This document shows, piece by piece, positions 49,687 to 57,449 of a stretch of 64,000 nt of DNA. The stretch is from Alphaproteobacteria bacterium (GTDB lineage: Bacteria > Myxococcota_A > UBA796 > GCA-2862545). Position 1 is the first letter of the stretch. Every line of letters begins with the position of its first letter. Made by a program: the position numbers and the translations under genes. The stretch spans positions 62,001-126,000 of the forward strand of contig JACKEQ010000009.1 of NCBI GenBank assembly GCA_020632885.1, in the 5' to 3' direction. The notes under the pieces were generated by a model. It did no database searches and was not told the DNA's origin. It saw nothing but the letters and a program-made list of their open reading frames with translations.

Positions 49687-50894
49687 GATCGGTCGACTTC
49701 CAGCTCGACGGCACCGACGGTGCCGCGCGCGCCACCACGATCCACCTCGCCCACGGCGCGGTGCAGACGCCCGTGTTCATGCCCGTCGGCACCCAGGGCG
49801 CGATCCGCTCGGTCGCACCGGACCGCTTGCGACCCGCGGGCGTCCAGATCCTGCTCGCGAACACCTACCACCTCTCCCAGCGCCCGGGTGAGGCGCTGGT
49901 GGAGAAGCACGGCGGTCTTCACGGGTTCATGCAGACGGACCTGCCGATCCTCACCGACTCCGGGGGCTTCCAGGTCTTCAGCCTGGAGAAGGAGGTCACC
50001 GAGGACGGGGTGACCTTCCAGTACGAGGTGGACGGCAAGCAGACCTTCCTGTCCCCCGAGCGCTCCATGGCGATCCAGCAGGCGCTCGGCTCCGACATCG
50101 CGATGGTCTTCGACGAGTGCATCGCGTACGGCACCGACCGGGACTACGCGGAGGCGAGCGTCGACCGCACCACCCGCTGGGAGGCGCGCAGCAAGGAGGC
50201 CCACACCCGCGAGGACCAGGCGCTCTTCGGCATCGTGCAGGGCGGGTTCTGGCCGGACCTCCGCAAGAAGTCCGCCCATGCCATCGCGGACATCGGCTTC
50301 GACGGCTACGCGATCGGTGGCCTGTCGGTGGGCGAGGGTCACGCCGTGATGTGCGAGGTGCTCGACCACACCACGCCCCACATGCCCACCCAGGCGCCCC
50401 GCTACCTCATGGGCGTCGGGCGACCCGTGGACCTCGTCGAGGGCGTGGCGCGCGGCGTCGACATGTTCGACTGCGTGATCCAGACGCGGCACGCGCGGTC
50501 GGGCGTGGTGTGGACGATCCGGGGTCGCATCCGGCTCACCGACCGTCGCTACCGGAACGACATGTTCCCGATCGACCCGTCCTGCACCTGCTACACGTGC
50601 ACGAGCTTCACGCGGGCCTACCTCCACCACCTCTTCAAGGTGGGCGAGATCCTCGCGGCGACCCTGGCGAGCATCCACAACATCGCGTGGTTCCAGCAGT
50701 ACATGGGCCGCATGCGCGAGGCGATCGTCGACGGGCGCTTCCAGGAGTTCCGCGAGGAGGTGCACCGGTACTACCCGCCCGATCGCGACGTCGAGCCCCC
50801 CGAGCAGGCTCCGCCCGCAAAGCCCGCGTCTCCCCAGAAGAACAGGTCCCACGATCGCGGACGGGGCCGTGGGCGTGGTCGCGGACGGAGGTAG
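49683..50894 (+). CDS. tgt: tRNA-guanine transglycosylase
   Basis: A 403-aa enzyme that swaps guanine for preQ1 at the wobble position of GUN-anticodon tRNAs. It starts at TTG 49683, overlapping the upstream stop; no other start fits the N-terminal RSVDFQLDGTDG. The catalytic Asp lies in ILTDSGGFQVFS, and the second in GVDMFDC. Zinc ligands CTCYTC plus a His downstream are present. Where most homologues have FDCVxPTRNAR, this one has FDCVIQTRHAR. The C-terminal 25 residues form an RG-rich tail (DRGRGRGRGRGRR) not usual in the family, possibly an RNA-binding extension. Confidence 0.93.
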   Translation: MRSVDFQLDGTDGAARATTIHLAHGAVQTPVFMPVGTQGAIRSVAPDRLRPAGVQILLANTYHLSQRPGEALVEKHGGLHGFMQTDLPILTDSGGFQVFSLEKEVTEDGVTFQYEVDGKQTFLSPERSMAIQQALGSDIAMVFDECIAYGTDRDYAEASVDRTTRWEARSKEAHTREDQALFGIVQGGFWPDLRKKSAHAIADIGFDGYAIGGLSVGEGHAVMCEVLDHTTPHMPTQAPRYLMGVGRPVDLVEGVARGVDMFDCVIQTRHARSGVVWTIRGRIRLTDRRYRNDMFPIDPSCTCYTCTSFTRAYLHHLFKVGEILAATLASIHNIAWFQQYMGRMREAIVDGRFQEFREEVHRYYPPDRDVEPPEQAPPAKPASPQKNRSHDRGRGRGRGRGRR

Positions 50895-50932
50895 GACGAT
50901 CGTTTTCTCGAATGGAGGCGGGGGTCGGTTCG

Positions 50933-50938
50933 TAGAAT
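50933..50938 (+). promoter_or_regulatory. -10-like hexamer TAGAAT
   Basis: A close match to the -10 consensus, 70 nt before ATG 51009. The resulting leader holds a GACACC/GGTGTC hairpin (50953-50977 region). Confidence 0.4.
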
Positions 50939-51008
50939 CGATCAGCCGCAGTGACACCTGCACCGGGATGCGGTGTCCCACCTCCACACATCGTCGCCGG
51001 AGAGCCCC

Positions 51009-51770
51009 ATGCGCGCCCTGTTCCTCCTCGCCCTCGGAACGCTGAGCACCACCGCCCTCGCGGGCAGCGAGCTCCAGCTCAAGAGCAGCATGCCCGTGAA
51101 CCTCTACATCGACGGCGAGGAGGCGGGCACGGTCCAGCCCCTGGAGGCCCTGCGCGTCGACATCGAGGCGGGCGTGCACAACCTGAAGATCAAGGGTCTG
51201 CTCGGGAAGGATCTCTACGACCGCGACCTGATCTTCGACGACGACACCCGCACCGAGCTCATCTGGCAGCGCAAGGAGCTCCGCCTCGGCCAGGTCGTCC
51301 AGCTCGACCCCAACCGCCCGGACGCCGAGCCGGAGGTGCCCGTCGCGCCCGAGGAGCCCGAGCAGGTCGCCGCCGCGCCCGCCGCACCGGCCGCACCCCC
51401 GCTCCCCCAGGCGGCTCCGCCGGCACCCGCGCCCCAGGTGGCCCAGGCCCCCGCGACGCCCGCGCCGGCCCCCGTCTTCCAGGCATCGCCCCAGCCGGCT
51501 CCGCAGCCCCAGGTCGTCTACGTCCAGACCCCGCCGCCCCAGCCCCAGGTCGTCTACGCGCAGCCCCAGCCCACCTACGCGGCCACCGCGCCGCAGCCGG
51601 CTCCCCAGCAGCGCAACGGGTCCGTGGTGATCCAGGCCACCGAGAACCTCGACCTCCAGATCACGCACGGCACGCAGCTCCTGCGGATCTCGGTGGAGAA
51701 CGGCGAGCTGGTCCTGCGCGACAGCTCCGGGACCCAGATCCGCTTCCCGAAGAACGGCCAGGCCTTCTGA
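51009..51770 (+). CDS. secreted Pro/Ala/Gln-rich protein with PEGA-like N-terminus
   Basis: A 253-aa exported protein (signal MRALFLLALGTLSTTALA). Residues 20-100 resemble a PEGA-type domain (MPVNLYIDGEEAGTVQPLEALRV, GVHNLKIKG). A Pro/Ala/Gln linker of about 100 residues (PQPQVVYVQTPPPQPQVVY) follows, then a C-terminal beta segment (GSVVIQATENLDLQITHG, RISVENGELVLRD). It is likely periplasmic or outer-membrane associated. Its function is unknown. Confidence 0.7.
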   Translation: MRALFLLALGTLSTTALAGSELQLKSSMPVNLYIDGEEAGTVQPLEALRVDIEAGVHNLKIKGLLGKDLYDRDLIFDDDTRTELIWQRKELRLGQVVQLDPNRPDAEPEVPVAPEEPEQVAAAPAAPAAPPLPQAAPPAPAPQVAQAPATPAPAPVFQASPQPAPQPQVVYVQTPPPQPQVVYAQPQPTYAATAPQPAPQQRNGSVVIQATENLDLQITHGTQLLRISVENGELVLRDSSGTQIRFPKNGQAF

Positions 51771-51779
51771 CAGGCCCCC

Positions 51780-51785
51780 TACAGT
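51780..51785 (+). promoter_or_regulatory. -10-like hexamer TACAGT
   Basis: 33 nt before GTG 51819; same hexamer as upstream of mutH. Confidence 0.3.
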
Positions 51786-51818
51786 TGCGCTCGCGCCCCG
51801 CGCGGACGAAGATGGCGC

Positions 51819-52385
51819 GTGGCAAAGAAGAACCGACGGCGCTCCCTGCTCTCAGAGAAGCCCACCCGCAGGGCGCGTCTGGACATGACCGTTTATCCGC
51901 CGAGGATCATCGACTCGCCGGACGCCGACTCGGCGATGGTGGACCCCGAGACCGAGGCCCTGCTCGAGCCGGAGTTCGCGGAGCCCGTGTCGGAGGTGCC
52001 AGGCGCGCCGCCGGGCGAGGACATGGATCCTGCCACCCCGGCTCCCGCGCCCGAGCTGCCGCAGCCCCCGTCCGGCCCGCCACCGCCGGCCCTCACGGTG
52101 CCCCGGCCATCGCTGGACCGCACGCCGCGCCCCCTGCCCCCCCTGGAGGTGGAGGGTCCCCGTGGTCTCGTGTACACGCCGATGTACCGCATGGGCATCG
52201 GGCACGTGCCGGCGCCCGAGCCCGAGCCGCTCCTGCAGGGCTACGAGGCGCACCTGTTCGCCGGCGGGCTCGCCATGGCGCTCGGCTTCATCCTCACGGG
52301 CTCGGCGGGCCTCCTGGGCCTCTGGTGGGCCATGGGCGACGAGCTCTTCATCGCGCTGCAGGTGGCCTTCGCCCGGTTCGTCTGA
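51819..52385 (+). CDS. hypothetical protein with Pro-rich linker and C-terminal membrane helix
   Basis: A 188-aa protein from GTG 51819 (MAKKNRRRSLLSEKPTRRARL, a very basic start). An acidic, Pro-rich middle (about 40-115) precedes one or two C-terminal hydrophobic helices (LFAGGLAMALGFILTGSAGLLGLWW). No family is recognised. The stop TGA at 52383-52385 abuts the convergent FHA gene stop, together forming TGATCA. Confidence 0.6.
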   Translation: MAKKNRRRSLLSEKPTRRARLDMTVYPPRIIDSPDADSAMVDPETEALLEPEFAEPVSEVPGAPPGEDMDPATPAPAPELPQPPSGPPPPALTVPRPSLDRTPRPLPPLEVEGPRGLVYTPMYRMGIGHVPAPEPEPLLQGYEAHLFAGGLAMALGFILTGSAGLLGLWWAMGDELFIALQVAFARFV

Positions 52386-54047
52386 TCAGACCAGCCGGAA
52401 CACCAGCTTGGTGTCGCCGATGGTGATCACGTCGCCCGGCGTGAGCGGGAGCGCGCCGCGCACGGGCTGACCGTTGAGCTTGGTGCCCTGCGTGGACCGG
52501 AGGTCCGAGAGCAGCAGGCGATCGCCCTCGCGATCGATGGCGCAGTGCTGGCGCGAGAGCTGCCCGTCGTGCCGGATCTGGATGTCGTTGTTGCGCGCGC
52601 GGCCGATGGTGAACCGCTCCTGCTCCGACGGGATGGGCCAGCGCTGCTCCTGGACGGTGTCCTCCTCGAACAGCAGGGTGGGCACGCGCTGGTGCTGGTC
52701 GTCGGGGTCGCCGTCGACCGCGAGGGCCACACCTCCGCCGAGCGCCTTGTCGACCTGGCTCTCGGCCCAGCCGAGCCAGACGTCGTCGGGGTCCGGCGGG
52801 ACCTCGAGCTCGACCTCGGCATCGGACGCCCGCGCGAGCAGGGTGGCGAGCCGCTCGGCCCGACCCTTGTCGTTGACCCCCTCGACCTTGGGGAGCATCT
52901 CGCCCGCGATGCGGCGCTCGGCCCGGGTGAGCCAGTCTTCCGTGGGGAACGGCGGGATCTTGCCGAGGTCGACGTCGAGCTCGGCCGCGTAGGCCTGGAG
53001 ACGCGCGATGCGCTCCTTGCGCTGGCGGGCGATCTTCTCGCGACGCTCGCGACGCTCGCGACGCCACGCCTCCATCGCGATGTCGAGCTTCTCCTCGAGG
53101 TCGGTGAGCCAGTCGTCCGAGGGCTGGTCGGGGATGGACCCGAGCTTCAGCCCGGCCCGCTCGGCCTTCGCGAGCATCTGCTCGATCCGGGCCTGCCGGG
53201 CCGCCTCCGCCCTGGGGTCCGGAGGCAGCACGAAGGCCATGGTCTCTTCGGTGCCGCGCGTGTCGTCGTTCTCGGCGAACGAGAACGGGCTCGGCACACC
53301 CCGCTTGGCACCGATCTCCTCGAGCTTGGTCTGCAGCTTCTCGAGCCAGGCGGGCGTGGGGTCCGTCGGGACCTTCTTGATCCGCACCCCGAGCTCACCC
53401 GCGTAGGCCAGCAGGAGCTCGAGGCGGTCCTTCGGCTTGGCGGGCGGAAGGAGGGGGCGCAGACCCTCGATCTGCGTGGGAGGCTCGGCAGGGGGCATGG
53501 CCCGCCGCTGCGGCACGGGGCTCGGCGTGCTGCTGGGAGGAGGCGGCGGTACGTCCGCATCGGGCGGACGGTTGGGCTCGCGCGACGGACGGGCGCGGGC
53601 CGCGCCCACGTCGTCCGCCCAGTCGAGCAGCGCGACCCGCATCCGGTCGGTCAGCGGGCCGACCAGCCGCTTGGACAGGGCCTCCGTGACCGGACGCTCC
53701 TCGTCCCAGTCGCCCTCGGGGAACGACTCCCGCAGCGTGAGCACCACGACGCCACCCTCGAGGAGCCCCTGCAGCCAGGCCCGCTCCACGCGCAACACCT
53801 GGGTGAGCGTGTCCTCCTCGGCCTCAGACAGGTCCAGGCGCTCGAGAGCGTCGGCCCAGGCGGACTCCACCTCGACCAGGAACGGGCGGGAGAGGGCCAC
53901 GAAGGCCGATGGGGGCGCCATCGCGAAGGTGGTGGAGGCCTGTGCGGCCTGCGAAGCCAGCTGCTCCACCGCGCGCACCACACCGGCGCGGAGGGTGTCC
54001 AGACACGCCTCCACGGCACCACGCACGTCGTCGTTCGTCGTCCCCAA
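52386..54047 (-). CDS. FHA-domain protein with four unnamed W-L repeats
   Basis: A 553-aa protein written from TTG 54047, supported by a TAGTCT box 22 nt upstream. Residues 1-140 are helical, and a Pro-rich linker (150-205) follows. Four repeats then occur at about 207-245, 287-324, 346-383 and 397-436, each with a leading helix, a VxLxxxP segment and a P-x(3-5)-W-L/G core (PTPAWL, PSDDWL, PTEDWL, DPDDVWL). I know no name for this repeat. The C-terminus (478-545) is an FHA domain with Gly482-Arg483, Ser498, His501 and Asn525, which should bind phospho-threonine. It may link Ser/Thr kinase signalling to an assembled complex. Confidence 0.75.
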   Translation of the reverse strand: MGTTNDDVRGAVEACLDTLRAGVVRAVEQLASQAAQASTTFAMAPPSAFVALSRPFLVEVESAWADALERLDLSEAEEDTLTQVLRVERAWLQGLLEGGVVVLTLRESFPEGDWDEERPVTEALSKRLVGPLTDRMRVALLDWADDVGAARARPSREPNRPPDADVPPPPPSSTPSPVPQRRAMPPAEPPTQIEGLRPLLPPAKPKDRLELLLAYAGELGVRIKKVPTDPTPAWLEKLQTKLEEIGAKRGVPSPFSFAENDDTRGTEETMAFVLPPDPRAEAARQARIEQMLAKAERAGLKLGSIPDQPSDDWLTDLEEKLDIAMEAWRRERRERREKIARQRKERIARLQAYAAELDVDLGKIPPFPTEDWLTRAERRIAGEMLPKVEGVNDKGRAERLATLLARASDAEVELEVPPDPDDVWLGWAESQVDKALGGGVALAVDGDPDDQHQRVPTLLFEEDTVQEQRWPIPSEQERFTIGRARNNDIQIRHDGQLSRQHCAIDREGDRLLLSDLRSTQGTKLNGQPVRGALPLTPGDVITIGDTKLVFRLV

Positions 54048-54069
54048 TCGCTACCCCGGCGGTTGGGGG

Positions 54070-54075
54070 AGACTA
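54070..54075 (-). promoter_or_regulatory. -10-like hexamer TAGTCT for the FHA gene
   Basis: 22 nt before TTG 54047; identical hexamer to the aat promoter. Confidence 0.35.
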
Positions 54076-54132
54076 CACCACACCCGCCCCCAGCCCAAGT
54101 GCAGAGATGCAGTCCGACCCGCCGGCCCGGAT

Positions 54133-54142
54133 GGGATAGCAG
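54133..54142. promoter_or_regulatory. overlapping divergent -10-like boxes GGGATAGCAG
   Basis: TAGCAG (54137-54142, plus) is 17 nt from the peptidase ATG. TATCCC (54138 to 54133, minus) faces the FHA gene at 85 nt. Same TA-centred design as the other divergent pairs, but weaker. Confidence 0.3.
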
Positions 54143-54159
54143 GGCGGCCAGGAGGCTCC

Positions 54160-56238
54160 ATGCTCATGTCGTTGTTCCTCTCTCCCGCTCTCGCTGCGGA
54201 CGCAGACCCCTTCCTCTGGCTCGAAGAGGTCGAGGGCGAGCGGGCGCTGGACTGGGTCCGCGAGCGCAACGAGGCGTCCGAGGCATCCATCGCGGAGGTG
54301 GACGGCTTCGGTGACCTGCGCGCCCGCCTGAAGGCCATCTTCGACAGCGACGACCGCATCCCGTACGTCACCGAGCGGGCCGGCCTCTACTACAACTTCT
54401 GGAAGGACGCGGAGCACCCGCGCGGGCTCTGGCGGCGCACGACGCTCGAGAGCTACCGCACCGACACGCCGGACTGGGAGATCCTCCTCGACCTCGACGC
54501 CCTCGGGAAGAAGGAGGACAAGAACTGGGTCTGGCACGGGTCGACCTGCCTGCGCCCCGACTACCGTCGCTGCATGCTCGCCCTCTCCCCGGGCGGCTCC
54601 GACGCCGACGTGAAGCGCGAGTTCGACCTCGAGACCCTGACCTTCGTGGAGGACGGCTTCGTCGTGCCCGAGGCGAAGAGCGAGGTCAGCTGGATCGACG
54701 AGGACCACCTCTTCGTGATGACCGACATGGGCGAGGGCTCGCTCACGGAGTCCGGCTACCCGCGCACGGCCCGCCGCTGGACGCGCGGCACACCCCTCGA
54801 GAGCGCCGAGCTGGTGTTCGAGGGCCAGGCCGCCGACATCGCCGCCGGGGCCGACCACGACGCCACGAAGGGCTTCGAGCGCGACTTCGCCTACCGCATG
54901 ACCACCTTCTACACGAACGAGCTCTTCGAGCTCGACGCCAAGAAGGGACCGATCCACATCGAGAAGCCCGAGGACGTGCGGGCCACCGTGCACCGGGAGC
55001 GCATCTTCTTCCACCCGCGCAAGGACTGGGAGCACGGAGGCGTGACCCACAAGGCGGGCTCGCTGCTCGCGGCCGACTACAAGAAGTGGAAGAAGGGCAA
55101 GGGCCAGCTCGAGACCCTCTTCGTGCCCGACGAGCACTCCAGCCTCGAGGAGTGGGGCTTCACCAAGAGCCACGTGTGGCTGAACGTGCTCCAGGACGTG
55201 AAGAGCCGCATCCAGGTGCTCACGCACGGGAAGGACGGCTGGACCCGCGCGGACCTCGAGGGCGCGCCGGCCTTCGGCAACCTCATCTTCCAGCCGGTGG
55301 ACCCCGAGACCTCGGATGCCTACTTCCTGATCGTCACGGACTACCTCACGCCCTCGTCGCTGGCCTACGGCACGATCGGCCAGGGTGCACCGGAGGTCCT
55401 GAAGAAGCTCCCGGACGTGTTCGAGAAGGACGGTCTGGTCGTGGAGCAGCACTTCGCGACCTCCGACGACGGCACGAAGGTCCCGTACTTCCAGATCGGC
55501 CGGAAGGACCTCGTGCTCGACGGCACCGCGCCCACCCTGCTCTACGGGTACGGCGGCTTCGAGGTCTCGCTGACCCCCGGGTACAGCGGGCACATGGGGG
55601 CGGGCTGGCTGGAGGACGGCGGTGTGTACGTCATCGCGAACATCCGCGGTGGCGGGGAGTACGGGCCCCGCTGGCACCAGGCGGCCCTCAAGGAGAACCG
55701 CCACCGGGCCTACGAGGACTTCGCGGCGGTCGCGCGCGACCTGACCGCCCGCAAGGTCACCAGCCCCGAGCACCTCGGCGCCATGGGCGGGTCCAACGGT
55801 GGCCTCCTGATGGGCAACATGTACACGCTCTACCCCGAGCTGTTCGGCGCCATCGTCTGCCAGGTGCCGCTCCTCGACATGCGGCGCTACACGAAGCTCC
55901 TCGCGGGCGCATCCTGGGCCGGCGAGTACGGCGATCCCGACGACCCCGCCCAGTGGGAGTTCATCCAGACCTTCTCGCCGTACCACAACATCGACGTCGA
56001 CAAGGCCTACCCGCCCATCCTGTTCACCACGTCCACCCGTGACGACCGCGTGCATCCGGGCCACGCCCGCAAGATGGCCGCGGCCCTCATCGAGTCCGGG
56101 AAGACCGTGGAGTACTACGAGAACATCGAAGGCGGGCACGGCGGCGCGGCGGACAACGGTCAGGCCGCCCACATGCGGGCGCTGGCGTACGCCTTCCTGT
56201 GGCGCGAGCTCTCCGGCGAGGCCTCCGAGCCCGAGTGA
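54160..56238 (+). CDS. prolyl oligopeptidase family serine peptidase (S9A)
   Basis: A 692-aa peptidase with signal-like MLMSLFLSPALAA, so probably periplasmic. GGAGG is 4 nt from ATG 54160 (ATG 54166 is next). An N-terminal beta-propeller (DPFLWLEEVEG onward) is followed by the alpha/beta-hydrolase domain with Ser545 in GGSNGG, Asp628/629 in TSTRDDRVHP and His660 in EGGHGG. It cleaves after Pro in short peptides. It is coupled by GTGA overlap to the DUF2914 gene. The sequence matches S9A rather than oligopeptidase B. Confidence 0.92.
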   Translation: MLMSLFLSPALAADADPFLWLEEVEGERALDWVRERNEASEASIAEVDGFGDLRARLKAIFDSDDRIPYVTERAGLYYNFWKDAEHPRGLWRRTTLESYRTDTPDWEILLDLDALGKKEDKNWVWHGSTCLRPDYRRCMLALSPGGSDADVKREFDLETLTFVEDGFVVPEAKSEVSWIDEDHLFVMTDMGEGSLTESGYPRTARRWTRGTPLESAELVFEGQAADIAAGADHDATKGFERDFAYRMTTFYTNELFELDAKKGPIHIEKPEDVRATVHRERIFFHPRKDWEHGGVTHKAGSLLAADYKKWKKGKGQLETLFVPDEHSSLEEWGFTKSHVWLNVLQDVKSRIQVLTHGKDGWTRADLEGAPAFGNLIFQPVDPETSDAYFLIVTDYLTPSSLAYGTIGQGAPEVLKKLPDVFEKDGLVVEQHFATSDDGTKVPYFQIGRKDLVLDGTAPTLLYGYGGFEVSLTPGYSGHMGAGWLEDGGVYVIANIRGGGEYGPRWHQAALKENRHRAYEDFAAVARDLTARKVTSPEHLGAMGGSNGGLLMGNMYTLYPELFGAIVCQVPLLDMRRYTKLLAGASWAGEYGDPDDPAQWEFIQTFSPYHNIDVDKAYPPILFTTSTRDDRVHPGHARKMAAALIESGKTVEYYENIEGGHGGAADNGQAAHMRALAYAFLWRELSGEASEPE

Positions 56239-57449
56239 CACCGGAGGGTCCAGAGGGCCCGCAGGACGGGCCCGACGTCGCGGAGACGCCGGAGGTCCCC
56301 GACGCGCCGGAGGTCCCCGACGCACCGGAGGACCCCGACGCGCCCGGGACTCCCGAGGGCACCGCCGACGCCGAGCCGGAGGCCGAGGAGCCCCCGAAGG
56401 GCCCGATACGGCGGGCCTTCGAGCGCACCAAGCCGCTCCACGGGCCCACGATGCTCGTGGGTGGCGTGCTCTGGGACTTCATGACCCTGCGCATCGACCG
56501 CCTCTGGGACAACCTGTTCCTCGGGGTCTACCTGCTGGGCTTCGCCCTCGCGACCGTGCTCCAGCTCCGGGTGCACCTGGCCACCGGGATGCCGGGCTGG
56601 CTCGAGAAGCGCATCCACTGGGTGCACATGGGCGGGCAGTTCCTGCTCGGGAGCCTGCTCTCGGCCTACCTCATCTACTACGTGCGCGGTGCGCCCCTCC
56701 TCCGCGGAGCGCTCTGGCTCGTGGTGCTCGCGACGGCCGCCACCGTGAACGAGCTCCTCCCGCGCTGGCTGAAGCTGCCGGAGCTCTGGGTCCCCCTGCT
56801 CACGGTGCTCTCGTTCCACTACGTCCTCGCCGCGGGGCCCGTGATCACGGGCTCGTTCATCGGGAGCGGCCTGCCGCTGTTCGTCGCCATGCTCCTCGCG
56901 GCAGGCGTGCACACCCTCTCGGCGGTGCGCTGGCCGGGGGTGACCGTGGACCTCTCCCGGGTGAACCGGCTGCTGCTCGGGTCCACCATGGGTGTGGGGG
57001 CCGTGGTGTTCCTCGAGCTGCTCGCGTTCCGCCTGGACCTCATCCCGCCCATCCCGCTGACCCTGATGGGCTCGGAGGTCGTGCCCGAGGAGCACGACGG
57101 CTACGAGGCGGGCTTCTTCGGGCAGGCCGCAGCGCGGCTCGGCATCGCGCCCACCCTCGTGTGGACCCCCGGCCTGCGGGTGCGGGTGAAGACGCCGGTG
57201 TACCTGCCGAAGGCGATGTCCACGCGCGTCCTGCACGTCTGGGAGCACGACGACCCCGAGAAGGGGTGGGTGCGCACGGACGCCATCCCGCTCGCGATCA
57301 CGGGCGGGCGGCCCGAAGGCTTCCGGACCTACAGCAGCAAGCGGCACCTGAGCCCGGGCTCCTGGCGTGTGCGCGTCACGACCGAGGACGAGCGGGAGCT
57401 GGGTCGGGTGCGGTTCGATCTGGAGAAGGCCGAGGTACCCGCACCGTGA
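56235..57449 (+). CDS. DUF2914 membrane protein
   Basis: A 404-aa protein from GTG 56235 (4-nt overlap with the peptidase stop). The N-terminal 60 residues are a Pro/Asp/Glu-rich run of PEVPDAPE-like units. About six transmembrane helices follow (LFLGVYLLGFALATVL to VVFLELLAF). The C-terminal periplasmic-type domain (RVKTPVYLPKAMSTRVLHVWEH, GSWRVRVTTEDERELG) is the DUF2914 fold, a small beta domain of unknown role. Its last 74 nt overlap the convergent kinase gene. Confidence 0.8.
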   Translation: MTPEGPEGPQDGPDVAETPEVPDAPEVPDAPEDPDAPGTPEGTADAEPEAEEPPKGPIRRAFERTKPLHGPTMLVGGVLWDFMTLRIDRLWDNLFLGVYLLGFALATVLQLRVHLATGMPGWLEKRIHWVHMGGQFLLGSLLSAYLIYYVRGAPLLRGALWLVVLATAATVNELLPRWLKLPELWVPLLTVLSFHYVLAAGPVITGSFIGSGLPLFVAMLLAAGVHTLSAVRWPGVTVDLSRVNRLLLGSTMGVGAVVFLELLAFRLDLIPPIPLTLMGSEVVPEEHDGYEAGFFGQAAARLGIAPTLVWTPGLRVRVKTPVYLPKAMSTRVLHVWEHDDPEKGWVRTDAIPLAITGGRPEGFRTYSSKRHLSPGSWRVRVTTEDERELGRVRFDLEKAEVPAP

